This document shows, piece after piece, positions 17,064 through 25,783 of a DNA stretch of 64,000 bases (the first letter of the stretch is position 1; every line of letters starts with the position of its first letter). The position numbers were made by a program, and so were the translations under genes. The notes below the pieces were generated by a model that was given only the letters and a program-made list of their open reading frames with translations, searched no databases and was not told where the DNA came from. The DNA is taken from positions 7,910,001 through 7,974,000 of the forward strand of contig NZ_JAPEPB010000001.1 of assembly GCF_026340565.1 (NCBI RefSeq), in the 5' to 3' direction. The DNA comes from Kitasatospora sp. NBC_01287. GTDB lineage: Bacteria; Actinomycetota; Actinomycetes; Streptomycetales; Streptomycetaceae.

Positions 17064-18025
17064 GCATCGGAGTCGCGCTGCCGGCCGGTGACACCGCGGG
17101 CGCGCGGAACGCCGTCGACGAGCTGATCGACCAGACCCGGCAGGCCCACGACTTCGGGCTGACCTCGGTCTGGTTCTCGCAGCTGTTCGACCACGACGCG
17201 ATCACCCTGGCCGCGCTCGCCGGGCGGGCGGTGCCCGGGATCGCGGTCGGTACGGCGGTGGTGCCGCTCTACCCCCGGCATCCGCTGGTGCTCGCGAGCC
17301 TCGCGCAGACGGCTCAGGCCGCCACCGGCGGGCGCTTCACCCTCGGCGTCGGACTGGGCGTCAGGGGACTGCTGGAGCCCGCCTACGGCGCGGCGTACCC
17401 GGCGCCGATCCGCCACCTGCGCGAGTCGCTGACGGTGCTGCGCCAGGTGTTGGACGGGGAGCGGACCAGCTTCGCGGGCCGCACGGTCACCGCGCGGCCG
17501 CCGCTGTCGACCTCCGTCGCCGGCGGCGGTGGTGCGCCGCTGCTCGTCGCCGCGATGGGACCCCAGGCGCTGCGGGCCGCCGGTGAACTCGCCGACGGCA
17601 CGGTCACCTACCTCGCCGGGCCCCGGTCACTGGAGGGCGGCATCGGGCCGGAGCTGCGCGAGGCGGCCGCGAGCGCCGGCCGGCCCGCGCCGCGGATCGT
17701 CGCCGCGGTGCCCGCCGTCGTGACGGACGACGCCGACATCGTGCGGCAGACCGCCGCCGTGCACCTGGGCCCCTACGCCTCGATCCCGTCCTACCAGCGG
17801 GTGCTGGCCGCTGAAGGGGCCTCGCACCCGGTCGAGTTGGCGCTCATCGGGGACGAGCGGACGGTCGAGGCCGGGATCCGCCGCTACTTCGACGCGGGGG
17901 CCACCGAGGTGGTGGTCGTTCACGCCGGGATGCGCTCCTCGCGGGAGCGGCTGCGCACCTGGGCGCTGGCCGGCCGGCTCGCCGCCGACCCGACTCTCGC
18001 CCGCGCGGCGTCCCGCGTCAGCTGA
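17060..18025 (+). CDS. F420-dependent-type LLM class oxidoreductase
   Basis: A 321-residue luciferase-like monooxygenase-fold protein from ATG 17060. Typical segments are GLTSVWFSQLFDHDAITLAALAG-type residues near 33-55, VVPLYPRHPLVLA near 72-84, the TGGRFTLGVGLG block near 94-105 and PLLVAAMGPQALRAAGELADG near 156-176. This pattern matches the F420-dependent MSMEG_4879-like subgroup rather than FMN-dependent SsuD. The substrate is unknown. The gene ends 29 bases before a strong bidirectional hairpin facing the phosphopantetheinyl transferase gene. Confidence 0.85.
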   Translation: MSIGVALPAGDTAGARNAVDELIDQTRQAHDFGLTSVWFSQLFDHDAITLAALAGRAVPGIAVGTAVVPLYPRHPLVLASLAQTAQAATGGRFTLGVGLGVRGLLEPAYGAAYPAPIRHLRESLTVLRQVLDGERTSFAGRTVTARPPLSTSVAGGGGAPLLVAAMGPQALRAAGELADGTVTYLAGPRSLEGGIGPELREAAASAGRPAPRIVAAVPAVVTDDADIVRQTAAVHLGPYASIPSYQRVLAAEGASHPVELALIGDERTVEAGIRRYFDAGATEVVVVHAGMRSSRERLRTWALAGRLAADPTLARAASRVS

Positions 18026-18053
18026 GGGCGCCCACCGCCTGAGGACGCGACCC

Positions 18054-18094
18054 GCCCGACGCCGCGGCGCGCACCTGGCGCTGCGGCGTCGGGC
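18054..18094. terminator. Bidirectional hairpin between convergent genes
   Basis: The 12-base arms gcccgacgccgc (18054-18065) and gcggcgtcgggc (18083-18094) pair perfectly across a 17-base loop. It lies between the LLM oxidoreductase stop (18025) and the phosphopantetheinyl transferase stop (18121), separating the accessory region from the biosynthetic cluster. Confidence 0.8.
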
Positions 18095-18120
18095 GTCGGC
18101 ACAGTCGGCGTGGCGCGCGG

Positions 18121-18885
18121 TCAGCGGTCGGGCGGGAGTTGGAGCCGGCGCAGCGCGGTGACCGGAGTGGTGGTCGCCAGCGCCGCGACGTGGCCGTCGG
18201 GCACGGCGAGGGCGGAGAGGTGGACCGGGCCGTGCGGCCACCGGGGGACCTCACCCGCGCGGACGGTCGGGCCGCGCACGTCCAGCTGGTTCGGCGGTGC
18301 CCGCAGCCCGAGCCCGGTCAGCTTCATGGCCGCCTCCTTGCGGGTCCACGCCCGGAGCAGCCACGCGGTGCGCCGCGCGGCGGGCAGCCGGTGGAAGCGC
18401 GCCGCCTCGCCGGGGGTCAGCGCGGACCTGACCAGGGCGGCGGGGTCCGTGATCGAGGCGGGGCTCTCGATGTCGGCGCCCACCGGTCCGGCGCCGGTGA
18501 CGGCCAGGATCAGCCAGCGGTCGGTGTGCGAGACGGAGTAGTCGACCTCGCCGGCCCGCCACCGGGGCTTGCCGTGCGGGGCGCCGCAGTGCCCGCAGTC
18601 GCGGCTCGCGGTCACCTCGTGCGGCGGGACGCCGAGGTAGCGGGAACCGATCAGGCGCTGCGCCGCCCGGGAGGTGAGGTGGACGTGCTCGGCGGGCGTG
18701 CCGGCGAGCCGCTCGGCCCGCAGCCGCTCGGCGGGGTCCAGCAGGCCCAGCCAGTGGGGGCGCGGGCGCACCGGGACCAGCCACAGGTGGCACTCGCCCG
18801 CGCCGGGCACGTCCGGCGCGTCCGGCGCGTCCGGCACGTCCGGTACGTCCGGCGCGTCCGGCACGCCACCCGGTACTCCCACCAC
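18121..18885 (-). CDS. Sfp-type 4'-phosphopantetheinyl transferase
   Basis: A transferase of about 254 residues that should convert the cluster's carrier proteins to holo form using CoA. Core motifs are DYSVSHTDRWLILAVTG, the Mg-binding VGADIE and WTRKEAAMKLTGLGL. The GTG at 18885 is chosen: it follows the upstream stop by one base, whereas longer starts would overlap that gene by about 95 bases. After the start comes a low-complexity stretch of DAPDVPD units coded by a 9-base tandem repeat, so the real domain begins near residue 33. Third gene of the minus-strand operon 20850-18121. Confidence 0.9.
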   Translation of the reverse strand: MVGVPGGVPDAPDVPDVPDAPDAPDVPGAGECHLWLVPVRPRPHWLGLLDPAERLRAERLAGTPAEHVHLTSRAAQRLIGSRYLGVPPHEVTASRDCGHCGAPHGKPRWRAGEVDYSVSHTDRWLILAVTGAGPVGADIESPASITDPAALVRSALTPGEAARFHRLPAARRTAWLLRAWTRKEAAMKLTGLGLRAPPNQLDVRGPTVRAGEVPRWPHGPVHLSALAVPDGHVAALATTTPVTALRRLQLPPDR

Positions 18886-18886
18886 C

Positions 18887-20137
18887 TCAGGCCCGGGATC
18901 GCCGAGGGGCCGCGTCGGGTGCGATGGTGAGCCGGAGGATGTTGCTGGTGCCGTCCATGAACTCGAACGCGTAGACGTCACGGCACCACTTCTCCAGCAG
19001 GGGGTGTGCCAGCAGGGAGCCGGGGCCGAGGGCCGCCTCCGCCCACCGGGTGGCCTCGACGGCCAGGTCCGTGGTGTGCAGCTTGGCGATGGACGGCGCC
19101 CGCCGATCGTCGGGGGAGCGGTCGATCTCGATCGCGTGGCGGTACATCAGCTCGCGGGCGGCCGCCAGGCGCGCCGACATCAGCTCGTGCCCCGACCAGC
19201 CGGGGCGCCGCGCGCACACGTAGTCGCGGATCGCGAGGGCCACGCCGAGCGCCTGGGCGCCGATCTGCAGCCGGATGACGTTGAACGCCCGGACCGCCCC
19301 CCACATGCCGCGGCGCGACGCCGGCAGGTGCCGGCCGAGCACCATCTCGCGCGGGACCGGCACGTCCTCGAAGGACATGTGGCCGATGCACGCGCCGCGC
19401 AGCCCCATCATGTCCAGCGCCGTGCCGGTGAAGCCGGGCGTCGGATGGCGCAGCAGCACGGCCCTGATGGACAGGGCCGTCTGGCCGGTGCGGGCGAAGA
19501 CCACGCCGATCGTGCCGCGCTCCGCGTTGGCGACGTAGCGCTTGGCGCCGTTCAGCCGGTAGCCGTCAGGGCCGGACGCGTGGCCGGACGCGTGGCCGGA
19601 CGCGTGGCCGGACCCGGGGCCGGACCCGCCGGAGCCGCTATGGGTGCCGCCGCCGGGTTCGGGGTCGAGGCGGGTCTCCATGGCGGTCGCGTCGCTGCCG
19701 CGGGCCGGCTCGGTCATCCCGAAGAAGGTCCACGAGCGCCGCTCCGCCAGGTCCCGGTAGAAGAACTCCTGCTGCCTCTCGTCGCCCAGCGCCTCGACCG
19801 CCAGTCCGGCGAGGGACGGCGCCGCGCAGGCGTTCAGCACCCCGACGTCACCGCCGGCCAGCTCGATGTTGGCGACCACCCGGCCCAGCGCGCTGCCGGT
19901 GAACTCGTCGGCGCAGGGCGGCACGGCCTGGGTGCGGAACGCCTTGGGGGTGCCCATCAGGCGCAGCAGCTCCAGCGTCGCGGAGGTCCGCAGCCGATCG
20001 GTGTCGAACGGGTCGGCGTCCACCGCGAGCGCGTCGCGGCGCAGGTCGGCGGCGAGTTCGCGGCTGAGCCCGCGCAACTCCCGCAGCCCAGGAGAGAGTT
20101 CCCGCAGCTCGGGGGAGAGTTCCAGTGGCCCGCTCAT
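18887..20137 (-). CDS. Acyl-CoA dehydrogenase-fold protein with Asp at the usual catalytic Glu
   Basis: A 416-residue ACAD-family flavoprotein. The FAD/substrate phrase FFGMTEPARGSDATAMETR is clear, as is the central NGAKRYVANAERGTIGVVFARTG and the C-terminal AHPLLEKWCRDVYAFEFMDGTSNI. In medium-chain acyl-CoA dehydrogenase the catalytic base is Glu in YEGTS; here the aligned residue is Asp (MDGTS). A GHAS tandem repeat (about residues 173-188) interrupts the beta domain. It is homologous to the proteins at 27360 and 34812. It overlaps the half-ACAD gene upstream by four bases, and the two may form a complex. The acyl substrate is presumably carrier-bound. Confidence 0.85.
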   Translation of the reverse strand: MSGPLELSPELRELSPGLRELRGLSRELAADLRRDALAVDADPFDTDRLRTSATLELLRLMGTPKAFRTQAVPPCADEFTGSALGRVVANIELAGGDVGVLNACAAPSLAGLAVEALGDERQQEFFYRDLAERRSWTFFGMTEPARGSDATAMETRLDPEPGGGTHSGSGGSGPGSGHASGHASGHASGPDGYRLNGAKRYVANAERGTIGVVFARTGQTALSIRAVLLRHPTPGFTGTALDMMGLRGACIGHMSFEDVPVPREMVLGRHLPASRRGMWGAVRAFNVIRLQIGAQALGVALAIRDYVCARRPGWSGHELMSARLAAARELMYRHAIEIDRSPDDRRAPSIAKLHTTDLAVEATRWAEAALGPGSLLAHPLLEKWCRDVYAFEFMDGTSNILRLTIAPDAAPRRSRA

Positions 20138-20850
20138 GCCGTACGCCTCCTGGGCACCCAGCAGTTCGCGGTCAGCCGGGACACGTAGGCGCCCGAGGCC
20201 GGGTTGCGGCCGACGTAGCCGCTCGCGCCCAGCAGTTTCGCGAGCTCCCAGTCCACGGCGGTCAGCCGGTCGTGCACATCGGTGACCACCGCGAGCGGGT
20301 CCGCCACCAGCAGGCAGCAGCGCGCGGCCTCGGTGGCGACCAGTGCGTCGGCCAGCGCGCCCTGGACCAACTGCTTGGCCACGGTGGGCTCGCCGCCGAC
20401 GACGCGGTCGGACAGGTGCGCGACGACCTGCTCCATCAGCCGCCGGGTGACCCCGATCCGCACCGCGCCTAGCCGGACGGCCAGTTCGGCCAGTTCGGCC
20501 AGTTCGGCGAGCTCGGCCAGCTCGGCGAGCTCGGCGGATCGTCCGGCGGATGGTCTGCCAGGTGCGGGGCCGGACGGTCTGCCGGGTAGTCCGCCAGGTG
20601 GTGGTCCGCCAGGTGGCGGGCCGTCAGGCGCGCCGGGCCACCGGGGCGCGGCCCGCACGAAGCTGATGCCCTCGCCGGCCGCCATGGGGTGGCGCAGCAC
20701 CCGCGCCCCGGCCGGCACGGCGGCCGAGGGCAGCGCCGCGATCCCGCCCGGCGCCGCGTCGGCGTCCACCCCGTCCAGCGCCAGCGCGAGGCCGTCCGCG
20801 AGGCCGTCCCGGTGGCCGGCCCGCTCGCACGCCGTGATCGCGTTCCGCAT
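20134..20850 (-). CDS. Half-size ACAD-like protein (C-terminal helical domain only)
   Basis: A 238-residue protein homologous to that at 26767-27363. The region VRIGVTRRLMEQVVAHLSDR, then GEPTVAKQLVQGALADALVATEAAR and WELAKLLGASGYV resembles the C-terminal helical domain of acyl-CoA dehydrogenases, but the N-terminal and beta domains that carry most FAD contacts are missing. A Pro/Gly-rich stretch and an AEL repeat (about residues 104-122, coded by a 9-base tandem repeat) lie between. First gene of the minus-strand operon, directly upstream of a full-size ACAD; the same order recurs at 26767-28526. Probable non-catalytic or regulatory partner, by inference. Confidence 0.6.
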   Translation of the reverse strand: MRNAITACERAGHRDGLADGLALALDGVDADAAPGGIAALPSAAVPAGARVLRHPMAAGEGISFVRAAPRWPGAPDGPPPGGPPPGGLPGRPSGPAPGRPSAGRSAELAELAELAELAELAELAVRLGAVRIGVTRRLMEQVVAHLSDRVVGGEPTVAKQLVQGALADALVATEAARCCLLVADPLAVVTDVHDRLTAVDWELAKLLGASGYVGRNPASGAYVSRLTANCWVPRRRTA

Positions 20851-21118
20851 TCACCCTCCGTCCGCTGCCGGCGCCGTGTCAGGACACGCGCGCCGCGGTC
20901 CGGCCCGCTGCTTCTCCACAATTCACCGCCACCGGACAGCGGTTATGCTCGCCTGCCGAAAAATCCGGTGTCAACGATCGGCGAGCGGTTTCCGACGCAT
21001 TCCGGTGGCAGCTTTCTACCGGCCGCAAGGTGCCACCGCCGAGTACTGACGCGATCCGGTCGCCCCGGGCGATTATCGCTGCGAATGGGGACCCGAACAG
21101 GCGGCGGAGGGAAGGTAG
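20851..21118. promoter_or_regulatory. Divergent promoter region of the two core operons
   Basis: This 268-base gap lies between the starts of the minus-strand ACAD/PPTase operon (20850) and the long plus-strand operon (21119). It contains locally AT-richer patches (around 20940-20975 and 21010-21085) expected of Streptomyces promoters and a ggagggaaggtag ribosome site directly before 21119. No extended palindrome was found; the regulator at 36878-37933 is a candidate to act here. Confidence 0.5.
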
Positions 21119-22774
21119 ATGCTCGCAACCAGGAGTGCTCGGCTGTGCTGGGGCCAGCACTACCACCTGCTGCGGTACCACCAGGTCCCGGCCGGCTCGC
21201 GGCACGAGGCCCACATCACGGCCGACTACCCGCTGCCCGCCGGCTGCACCACCGAGCACGCCAGGCAGGCGCTGACCCAACTGGTGCGCCGGCACGAGGG
21301 CCTGCGGACCGTCTACGACCTGCGCGCCCGGCCGTGGCCGCTGCAGCGGGTCGAGCCGCCGGCCCCGCTGCCCGTGCGCGAGGCGACCACCGAGGACGAC
21401 GGCACGCCGCCGCCCGCCGAGGTGATCCGCCAGCTGGTCCGCGCCCCGTTCGACCTCGGCCGCGAGTGGCCCGTCCGGGCCTGCGCGGTCACCACCGGCG
21501 GCCGGTTGAGGCGGCTGCACCTGGTCTTCAACCACCTCTCCTTCGACGACGTGGCCCTGGACGTGCTCTGCCGCGACCTCGACGCGCTGCTGGCCGCCCG
21601 CGTCGAGCGCCGGCCCGTCGCGCTGGCCCCGGTGCCCCAGCAGCCGGTGGACCTGGCCCGCTACGAGGCGGGGCGGCCGGCCGCCGAGGTGGACGCGGCG
21701 CTGGCGCACTGGCACGGCGAGCTGCGGCGGCTGCCCGACGACGTCTTCGCCGCGCGCCGCGACGCGTCCCGGGCGCCCGGCGCGGCGCACAGCGCCTCGC
21801 TCACCGTGCCGTCGCTGCTGGCGACTTCGCGCGCCATCGCGGCACGGGCGCGGGTCTGGCCGTCCGCCGTCCAACTGGCCGCCTACGCGGTGGCGGTGGC
21901 CGCGTACACCGGCGAGCGGCGCGTCGCGCACCGGATGTACACCAGCCAGCGGGACGCCAGCGGCTACCACTCGGTGCTGACCTGCATGTCCTATCCCACG
22001 GCGGCCTCGATCGACCTCACCGACGACCCGGCGTTCAGCACCGTGCTGCGCCGCGCCGCGGACCGGGTCGAGCAGGCGATCACGCACGCCCACGTCCCGT
22101 ACGACCGGCTCGCCGAGCTGGTCGAGCGGGAGAGCCGGCGCCGGCGCCGACCGCTGCGGATCGCCTCGGAGTTGAACTTCCTGGACAACGCGCCGCGCTC
22201 CTGCCGGACCCGTCGGGAGCGGCTGGTCTGGAACGCCGAGCCGAGCGACTGGGCGACGGCCGGCTCGGACGTCTACTTCCGGATCTACGAGTGGTCCGAC
22301 GGCATCACCCTCGCCCTGCAGGCGATGGACGAGGTGATGGACCGGGAGACGGTCGAGCACTTCCTGCGCGGGTACGCCCGGCTGCTGGACGCCCATCGGG
22401 AGCCCGGGATAGATCTGACGGTCAGTCAGGCCGCAGAACTCATCGGCTTCGCCGCCGCGCCGCCGGGGCCCGCCCCCGACCTGGCCCCCAAGTCGGCCGC
22501 CGAGTCGGTCGCCGAGTCGGTCGCCGAGTCGGCACCCGTCGGCGAGGCCGAGCGGGTCCTGCTGGCCGTCACGGCGGAGGTCAACGGGCTCGCCCGGGTC
22601 GATCCGGCCGACAGCTACGCGGCGGCCGGCGGGCGCGTCCTGCGGCTGCCGCGGCTGCTGGCGGAGCTGGGAGAGCTGGACTGGCACGGTCTGACGGTCG
22701 GTCAACTCGCCAGTGCCGCATCGCTGCGGAGCCTCGCGGCGCGGATGGAGCGGTGCGGGACGGCTGACGGATGA
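21119..22774 (+). CDS. Stand-alone NRPS condensation-domain protein with degenerate carrier tail
   Basis: A 551-residue protein with condensation-domain fold: an N-terminal LCWGQHYHLLRYHQVP, a core motif reading NHLSFDDVAL in place of HHxxxDG (second His and Asp kept, first His and Gly lost), SAVQLAAYAVAVAAYTGERRV and HAHVPYDRLAELVERESRRR. The last 80 residues resemble a carrier domain but carry GGRVLRL where the phosphopantetheine Ser should be, so it cannot be loaded. Such free-standing C domains can form an amide or ester between a carrier-bound acyl group and a separate nucleophile. First gene of the core operon. Confidence 0.75.
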   Translation: MLATRSARLCWGQHYHLLRYHQVPAGSRHEAHITADYPLPAGCTTEHARQALTQLVRRHEGLRTVYDLRARPWPLQRVEPPAPLPVREATTEDDGTPPPAEVIRQLVRAPFDLGREWPVRACAVTTGGRLRRLHLVFNHLSFDDVALDVLCRDLDALLAARVERRPVALAPVPQQPVDLARYEAGRPAAEVDAALAHWHGELRRLPDDVFAARRDASRAPGAAHSASLTVPSLLATSRAIAARARVWPSAVQLAAYAVAVAAYTGERRVAHRMYTSQRDASGYHSVLTCMSYPTAASIDLTDDPAFSTVLRRAADRVEQAITHAHVPYDRLAELVERESRRRRRPLRIASELNFLDNAPRSCRTRRERLVWNAEPSDWATAGSDVYFRIYEWSDGITLALQAMDEVMDRETVEHFLRGYARLLDAHREPGIDLTVSQAAELIGFAAAPPGPAPDLAPKSAAESVAESVAESAPVGEAERVLLAVTAEVNGLARVDPADSYAAAGGRVLRLPRLLAELGELDWHGLTVGQLASAASLRSLAARMERCGTADG

Positions 22775-22787
22775 GGCGGCACCGCGG

Positions 22788-22860
22788 AACGCCAGGAACC
22801 GCAGAACGCCAGGGCCCGAGAACGCCGGCACCGCAGGACACCGGAACCGCAGAACGCCGA
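22788..22860 (+). repeat. Short imperfect direct repeats in the gap before the ATP-grasp gene
   Basis: The 107-base gap between 22774 and 22882 contains several imperfect copies of aaccgcagaacgcc and related gcaccgcagga units. No gene or hairpin of note; one of many tandem-repeat gaps in this cluster. Confidence 0.6.
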
Positions 22861-22881
22861 GATCGGAGAAGAGAGAGCGCG

Positions 22882-24222
22882 ATGAATTTCGTTGAGCGGT
22901 TGAAACACGATCTCACGGGCGATTCCGCGGCCCGCTTCGTCTTCGTCAACAACTTCGAGGTGGAACGGAGCTGGGCGGTCGGGGAACCGAAACTGCCGGG
23001 AGCCGACATCTCCTTCGCGGGGGCGACGGTCAACCGGATGGAGGAGTTGGGCGTCCTGCTGGCCGACGAGGGCGACATCGTGCTCCTCAAGGCCGAGTTG
23101 GACCCGGACTTCGCCGCCTACCTCGCCGGCCTCGGCGCGGCGGCCGGCCGCACCGTCTCGGTGGAGAACCACGACCCCCAGCGGATGGTCACCGAGGACG
23201 CGTTGGTCTCTCCGCGGCTGCTGGAGAGGTTGCGGTCGCTCGACGACGGGCGCACCTACCTGATGCCGCTGGGCGTCTCCGCCGCCGAGGAGGAGCTGGC
23301 CAAGGCGACCGGGCTGCCGCTGGCCGGCCCGAGCGCCGCCACCTGCAAGGCCGTCAACGGCAAGATCTTCAGCCGCCGGCTGGTGGCGGAGACCGGTCTG
23401 CGCGACGTGCCGGGGCGGATCTGCCGCACGGTCGGCGAACTGCGCGGCGCGCTCACCGGGCAACTGGCCCTGGGCGGCCGGGTGGTGGTGAAGGAGTCGC
23501 TCGGGGTCTCCGGGCGCGGCATGGTGCGCGTCGAGGACGGGCGCGGGGCCGAACGGCTGCTGCGCCTGATCGAGCGGCGCGGCGCCGAGGCCCCGGCCAA
23601 CCTGGTGGTCGAGTCCTGGATCGAGCACGCCCAGGACCTCAACTACCAGTTCGTCGTCTCCCGCACCGGGGACGTGCGGTTCGAGACGGTCAAGGCCGCG
23701 GTGCTGCGCGACGGCGTGCACCAGGGCCACCGCTTCCCGGTCGAGCTGCCGTCCGCCGTCGTCGGGGAACTGCACGAGGCGACCCGGCGGATCGGCCGCG
23801 CGCTGCACGCCGAGGGCTACTTCGGGATGGTCGGCGTCGACGCCATGCTGGGCCGCGACGGCACGCTCTACCCCTGCCTGGAGATCAACGCCAGGTTCAA
23901 CATGTCGACCTACCAGAGCCGGATCGCCGAGCGGTTCATCCCCGAGGGCACCCACGCGATCGCCGCCACCTTCGGGCTGCGCCTGACCCGGGCGCACACC
24001 TTCGCCGAGGTCGCGCGGGCGCTGGGCGACCTGCTCCTCGACGGCACGGGTCGGCCCGGCGTGCTGATCAACAACTTCGCGACGCTCAACGCGGCGGCCG
24101 AGCAGGGCGGTTTCCACGGACGGCTCTACGCGATCTGCCTCGCCGGGTCCGCCGACGCGGTGCTGGCCGTGCGCGACGAGGCGGAGCGGCGCCTTCACGA
24201 GATGGCGGGTGACCGGTCATGA
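22882..24222 (+). CDS. ATP-grasp ligase, BtrJ-like (amino acid to ACP)
   Basis: A 446-residue ATP-grasp enzyme from ATG 22882, which has a ggagaagaga ribosome site. ATP-binding features are VVVKESLGVSGRGMVRVED (about 195-213), the VVESWIEHAQDLNYQFVVS segment and the metal-binding end CLEINARFNMSTYQSR. Gene order ATP-grasp, PLP decarboxylase, ACP matches BtrJ, BtrK and BtrI of butirosin biosynthesis, where BtrJ joins the gamma-carboxyl of L-glutamate to the carrier protein as a thioester. I infer the same loading step here; the amino acid is not readable from sequence. Its stop overlaps the next ATG by four bases. Confidence 0.82.
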   Translation: MNFVERLKHDLTGDSAARFVFVNNFEVERSWAVGEPKLPGADISFAGATVNRMEELGVLLADEGDIVLLKAELDPDFAAYLAGLGAAAGRTVSVENHDPQRMVTEDALVSPRLLERLRSLDDGRTYLMPLGVSAAEEELAKATGLPLAGPSAATCKAVNGKIFSRRLVAETGLRDVPGRICRTVGELRGALTGQLALGGRVVVKESLGVSGRGMVRVEDGRGAERLLRLIERRGAEAPANLVVESWIEHAQDLNYQFVVSRTGDVRFETVKAAVLRDGVHQGHRFPVELPSAVVGELHEATRRIGRALHAEGYFGMVGVDAMLGRDGTLYPCLEINARFNMSTYQSRIAERFIPEGTHAIAATFGLRLTRAHTFAEVARALGDLLLDGTGRPGVLINNFATLNAAAEQGGFHGRLYAICLAGSADAVLAVRDEAERRLHEMAGDRS

Positions 24223-25517
24223 GGATCCAGGGGATCGAGTACGAGGAGCTGGCGCGGCGCTTCGGCACGCCGCTCTACGTCTACGACGGCGAGGTGCTCA
24301 CGGCGGCGATCACCGGGCTGCGCCAGGTGCTGCACCCGGCCGTCGAGGTCTTCTACTCGCTGAAGGCCAATCCGAACATCAGCGTCTTCGACGTGCTGCG
24401 CGCCGGTGGCGCCCGGGCCGAGGTCTCCTCGCTGGTCGAACTGCGCACCGCGCTCGCGGCCGGCGCCCCGCCCGAGGACATCATCTTCCTCGGACCGGGC
24501 AAGAGCGAGCGGGAGCTGATCGCCTGCCTGGAGAGCGGCGTGCACGCGATCGTCTGCGAGTCCTTCGACGAGCTGGACGACATCGAGCACCTGGCCGCCG
24601 AACGGGGGCTGCGCCAGCGGGTGCTGCTGCGCGTCAACCCGGAGTGCGCGATCGGTGGTTCCCGGCTGACCATGGGCGGCAAGCCCCGCCAGTTCGGCAT
24701 CGACGAGGCGCAGGTGCTCGCCGCCGGCAACCTGGCGAAGAAGTACCGGTACGCCGACGTGGCCGGCGTCCACGTCTACCTGGGCACCCGGATCCTGGAC
24801 GCCGAGGTGGTCGGCCGGAACACCCGCTACATCCTCGATCTGGCCGACCGGGTGGCGCACAGCACGGGCATCCGGCTGGACACGGTGGACATCGGCGGGG
24901 GCCTGGGCGTCGCGTACTTCGAGGGCGAGCGGGACATCGACCCCGCCGAGGTCGCCGCCCAGGTCAACCCGCTGGTGGCGGCCTTCACCGCCGAGCACCC
25001 GGGGACCCGCCTGATCATGGAGTCCGGCCGCTACCTGGCCGGCCGGGCCGGGGTCTACCTGCTCGGCGTGCGCTACGTGAAGGAGTCGATGGGCGAGCGG
25101 TTCGCGATCGCGGACGGCGGCACCCACCACCACATGGCGGCGGTCGGCATCGGCTCCTTCGTCAAGCGCAACTTCCCGGCGGCCCTGCTGAGCCGGCGCG
25201 CGCAGGAGGCGGCCGATGTCGGCGAGGACGAGTCGTGGAACGTCACCGGGCCGCTCTGCACGCCCAACGACTCGGTCCTCAAGCACGCTTCGCTACCCGC
25301 CCTGGTCCCCGGCGACCTGGTCGGGATCCAGTGCTCCGGCGCCTACGGGCCCTCGGCCTCGCCGGGGCTGTTCCTCAGCCACGGGTTCCCGGCCGAGGTG
25401 CTGGTCGTGGACGGCGCGGCCCACCTGGTGCGCAGCCGCGACGAGCCGGAGGACCTGATGCGTCCGCAGTACCTGTACCGCCGCGGCGCGGCGGCCGACA
25501 AGGAGAGTGAGTTCTGA
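24219..25517 (+). CDS. PLP-dependent decarboxylase, fold type III (BtrK/DapDC-like)
   Basis: A 432-residue enzyme of the diaminopimelate/ornithine decarboxylase family. Seen are FGTPLYVYDGE at the start, the PLP lysine in VEVFYSLKANPN, the glycine-rich phosphate loop VDIGGGLGVAYF, ESGRYLAGRAG and, late, VTGPLCTPNDSVLKHA with the catalytic Cys. Close relatives act on carrier-bound amino acids, such as BtrK converting glutamyl-ACP to GABA-ACP, and relatives occur in exosortase-linked loci. With the neighbouring ligase and ACP it should yield a carrier-bound amino acid with a free terminal amine. Confidence 0.88.
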   Translation: MRIQGIEYEELARRFGTPLYVYDGEVLTAAITGLRQVLHPAVEVFYSLKANPNISVFDVLRAGGARAEVSSLVELRTALAAGAPPEDIIFLGPGKSERELIACLESGVHAIVCESFDELDDIEHLAAERGLRQRVLLRVNPECAIGGSRLTMGGKPRQFGIDEAQVLAAGNLAKKYRYADVAGVHVYLGTRILDAEVVGRNTRYILDLADRVAHSTGIRLDTVDIGGGLGVAYFEGERDIDPAEVAAQVNPLVAAFTAEHPGTRLIMESGRYLAGRAGVYLLGVRYVKESMGERFAIADGGTHHHMAAVGIGSFVKRNFPAALLSRRAQEAADVGEDESWNVTGPLCTPNDSVLKHASLPALVPGDLVGIQCSGAYGPSASPGLFLSHGFPAEVLVVDGAAHLVRSRDEPEDLMRPQYLYRRGAAADKESEF

Positions 25518-25780
25518 TGGAGCGTACCGAGATCCTGGTCCAGCTGCAGCGCAGCCTGTCCGAGGTGCTCAACCGTGAGGTGCCCGAACTGCGTGAGGAC
25601 GCGCGGTTGTTCGAGGACCTGGCGCTGGATTCGACCAGTGTCATCGAGCTGCTGATGAGCCTGGAGGACACTGTCGGTCTGGAGATCGACCCGGACGAGC
25701 TGGGGCCCGAGGTGTTCCGCACGGTGGGCACCCTGGTCGACTACGTCCAGGCCGCCTTCGCCACCAGCCCGGCGGCCTGA
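25517..25780 (+). CDS. Acyl carrier protein (BtrI-like position)
   Basis: An 87-residue carrier protein whose ATG shares one base with the decarboxylase stop (TGATG). The phosphopantetheine site is Ser in LALDSTSVIELLMSLED, followed by an acidic helix. It is the likely carrier for the amino acid loaded by the ATP-grasp ligase and decarboxylated by the type III enzyme. Its first codons and upstream bases are copied at the start of the gene at 29612. Confidence 0.9.
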   Translation: MERTEILVQLQRSLSEVLNREVPELREDARLFEDLALDSTSVIELLMSLEDTVGLEIDPDELGPEVFRTVGTLVDYVQAAFATSPAA

Positions 25781-25783
25781 CCG

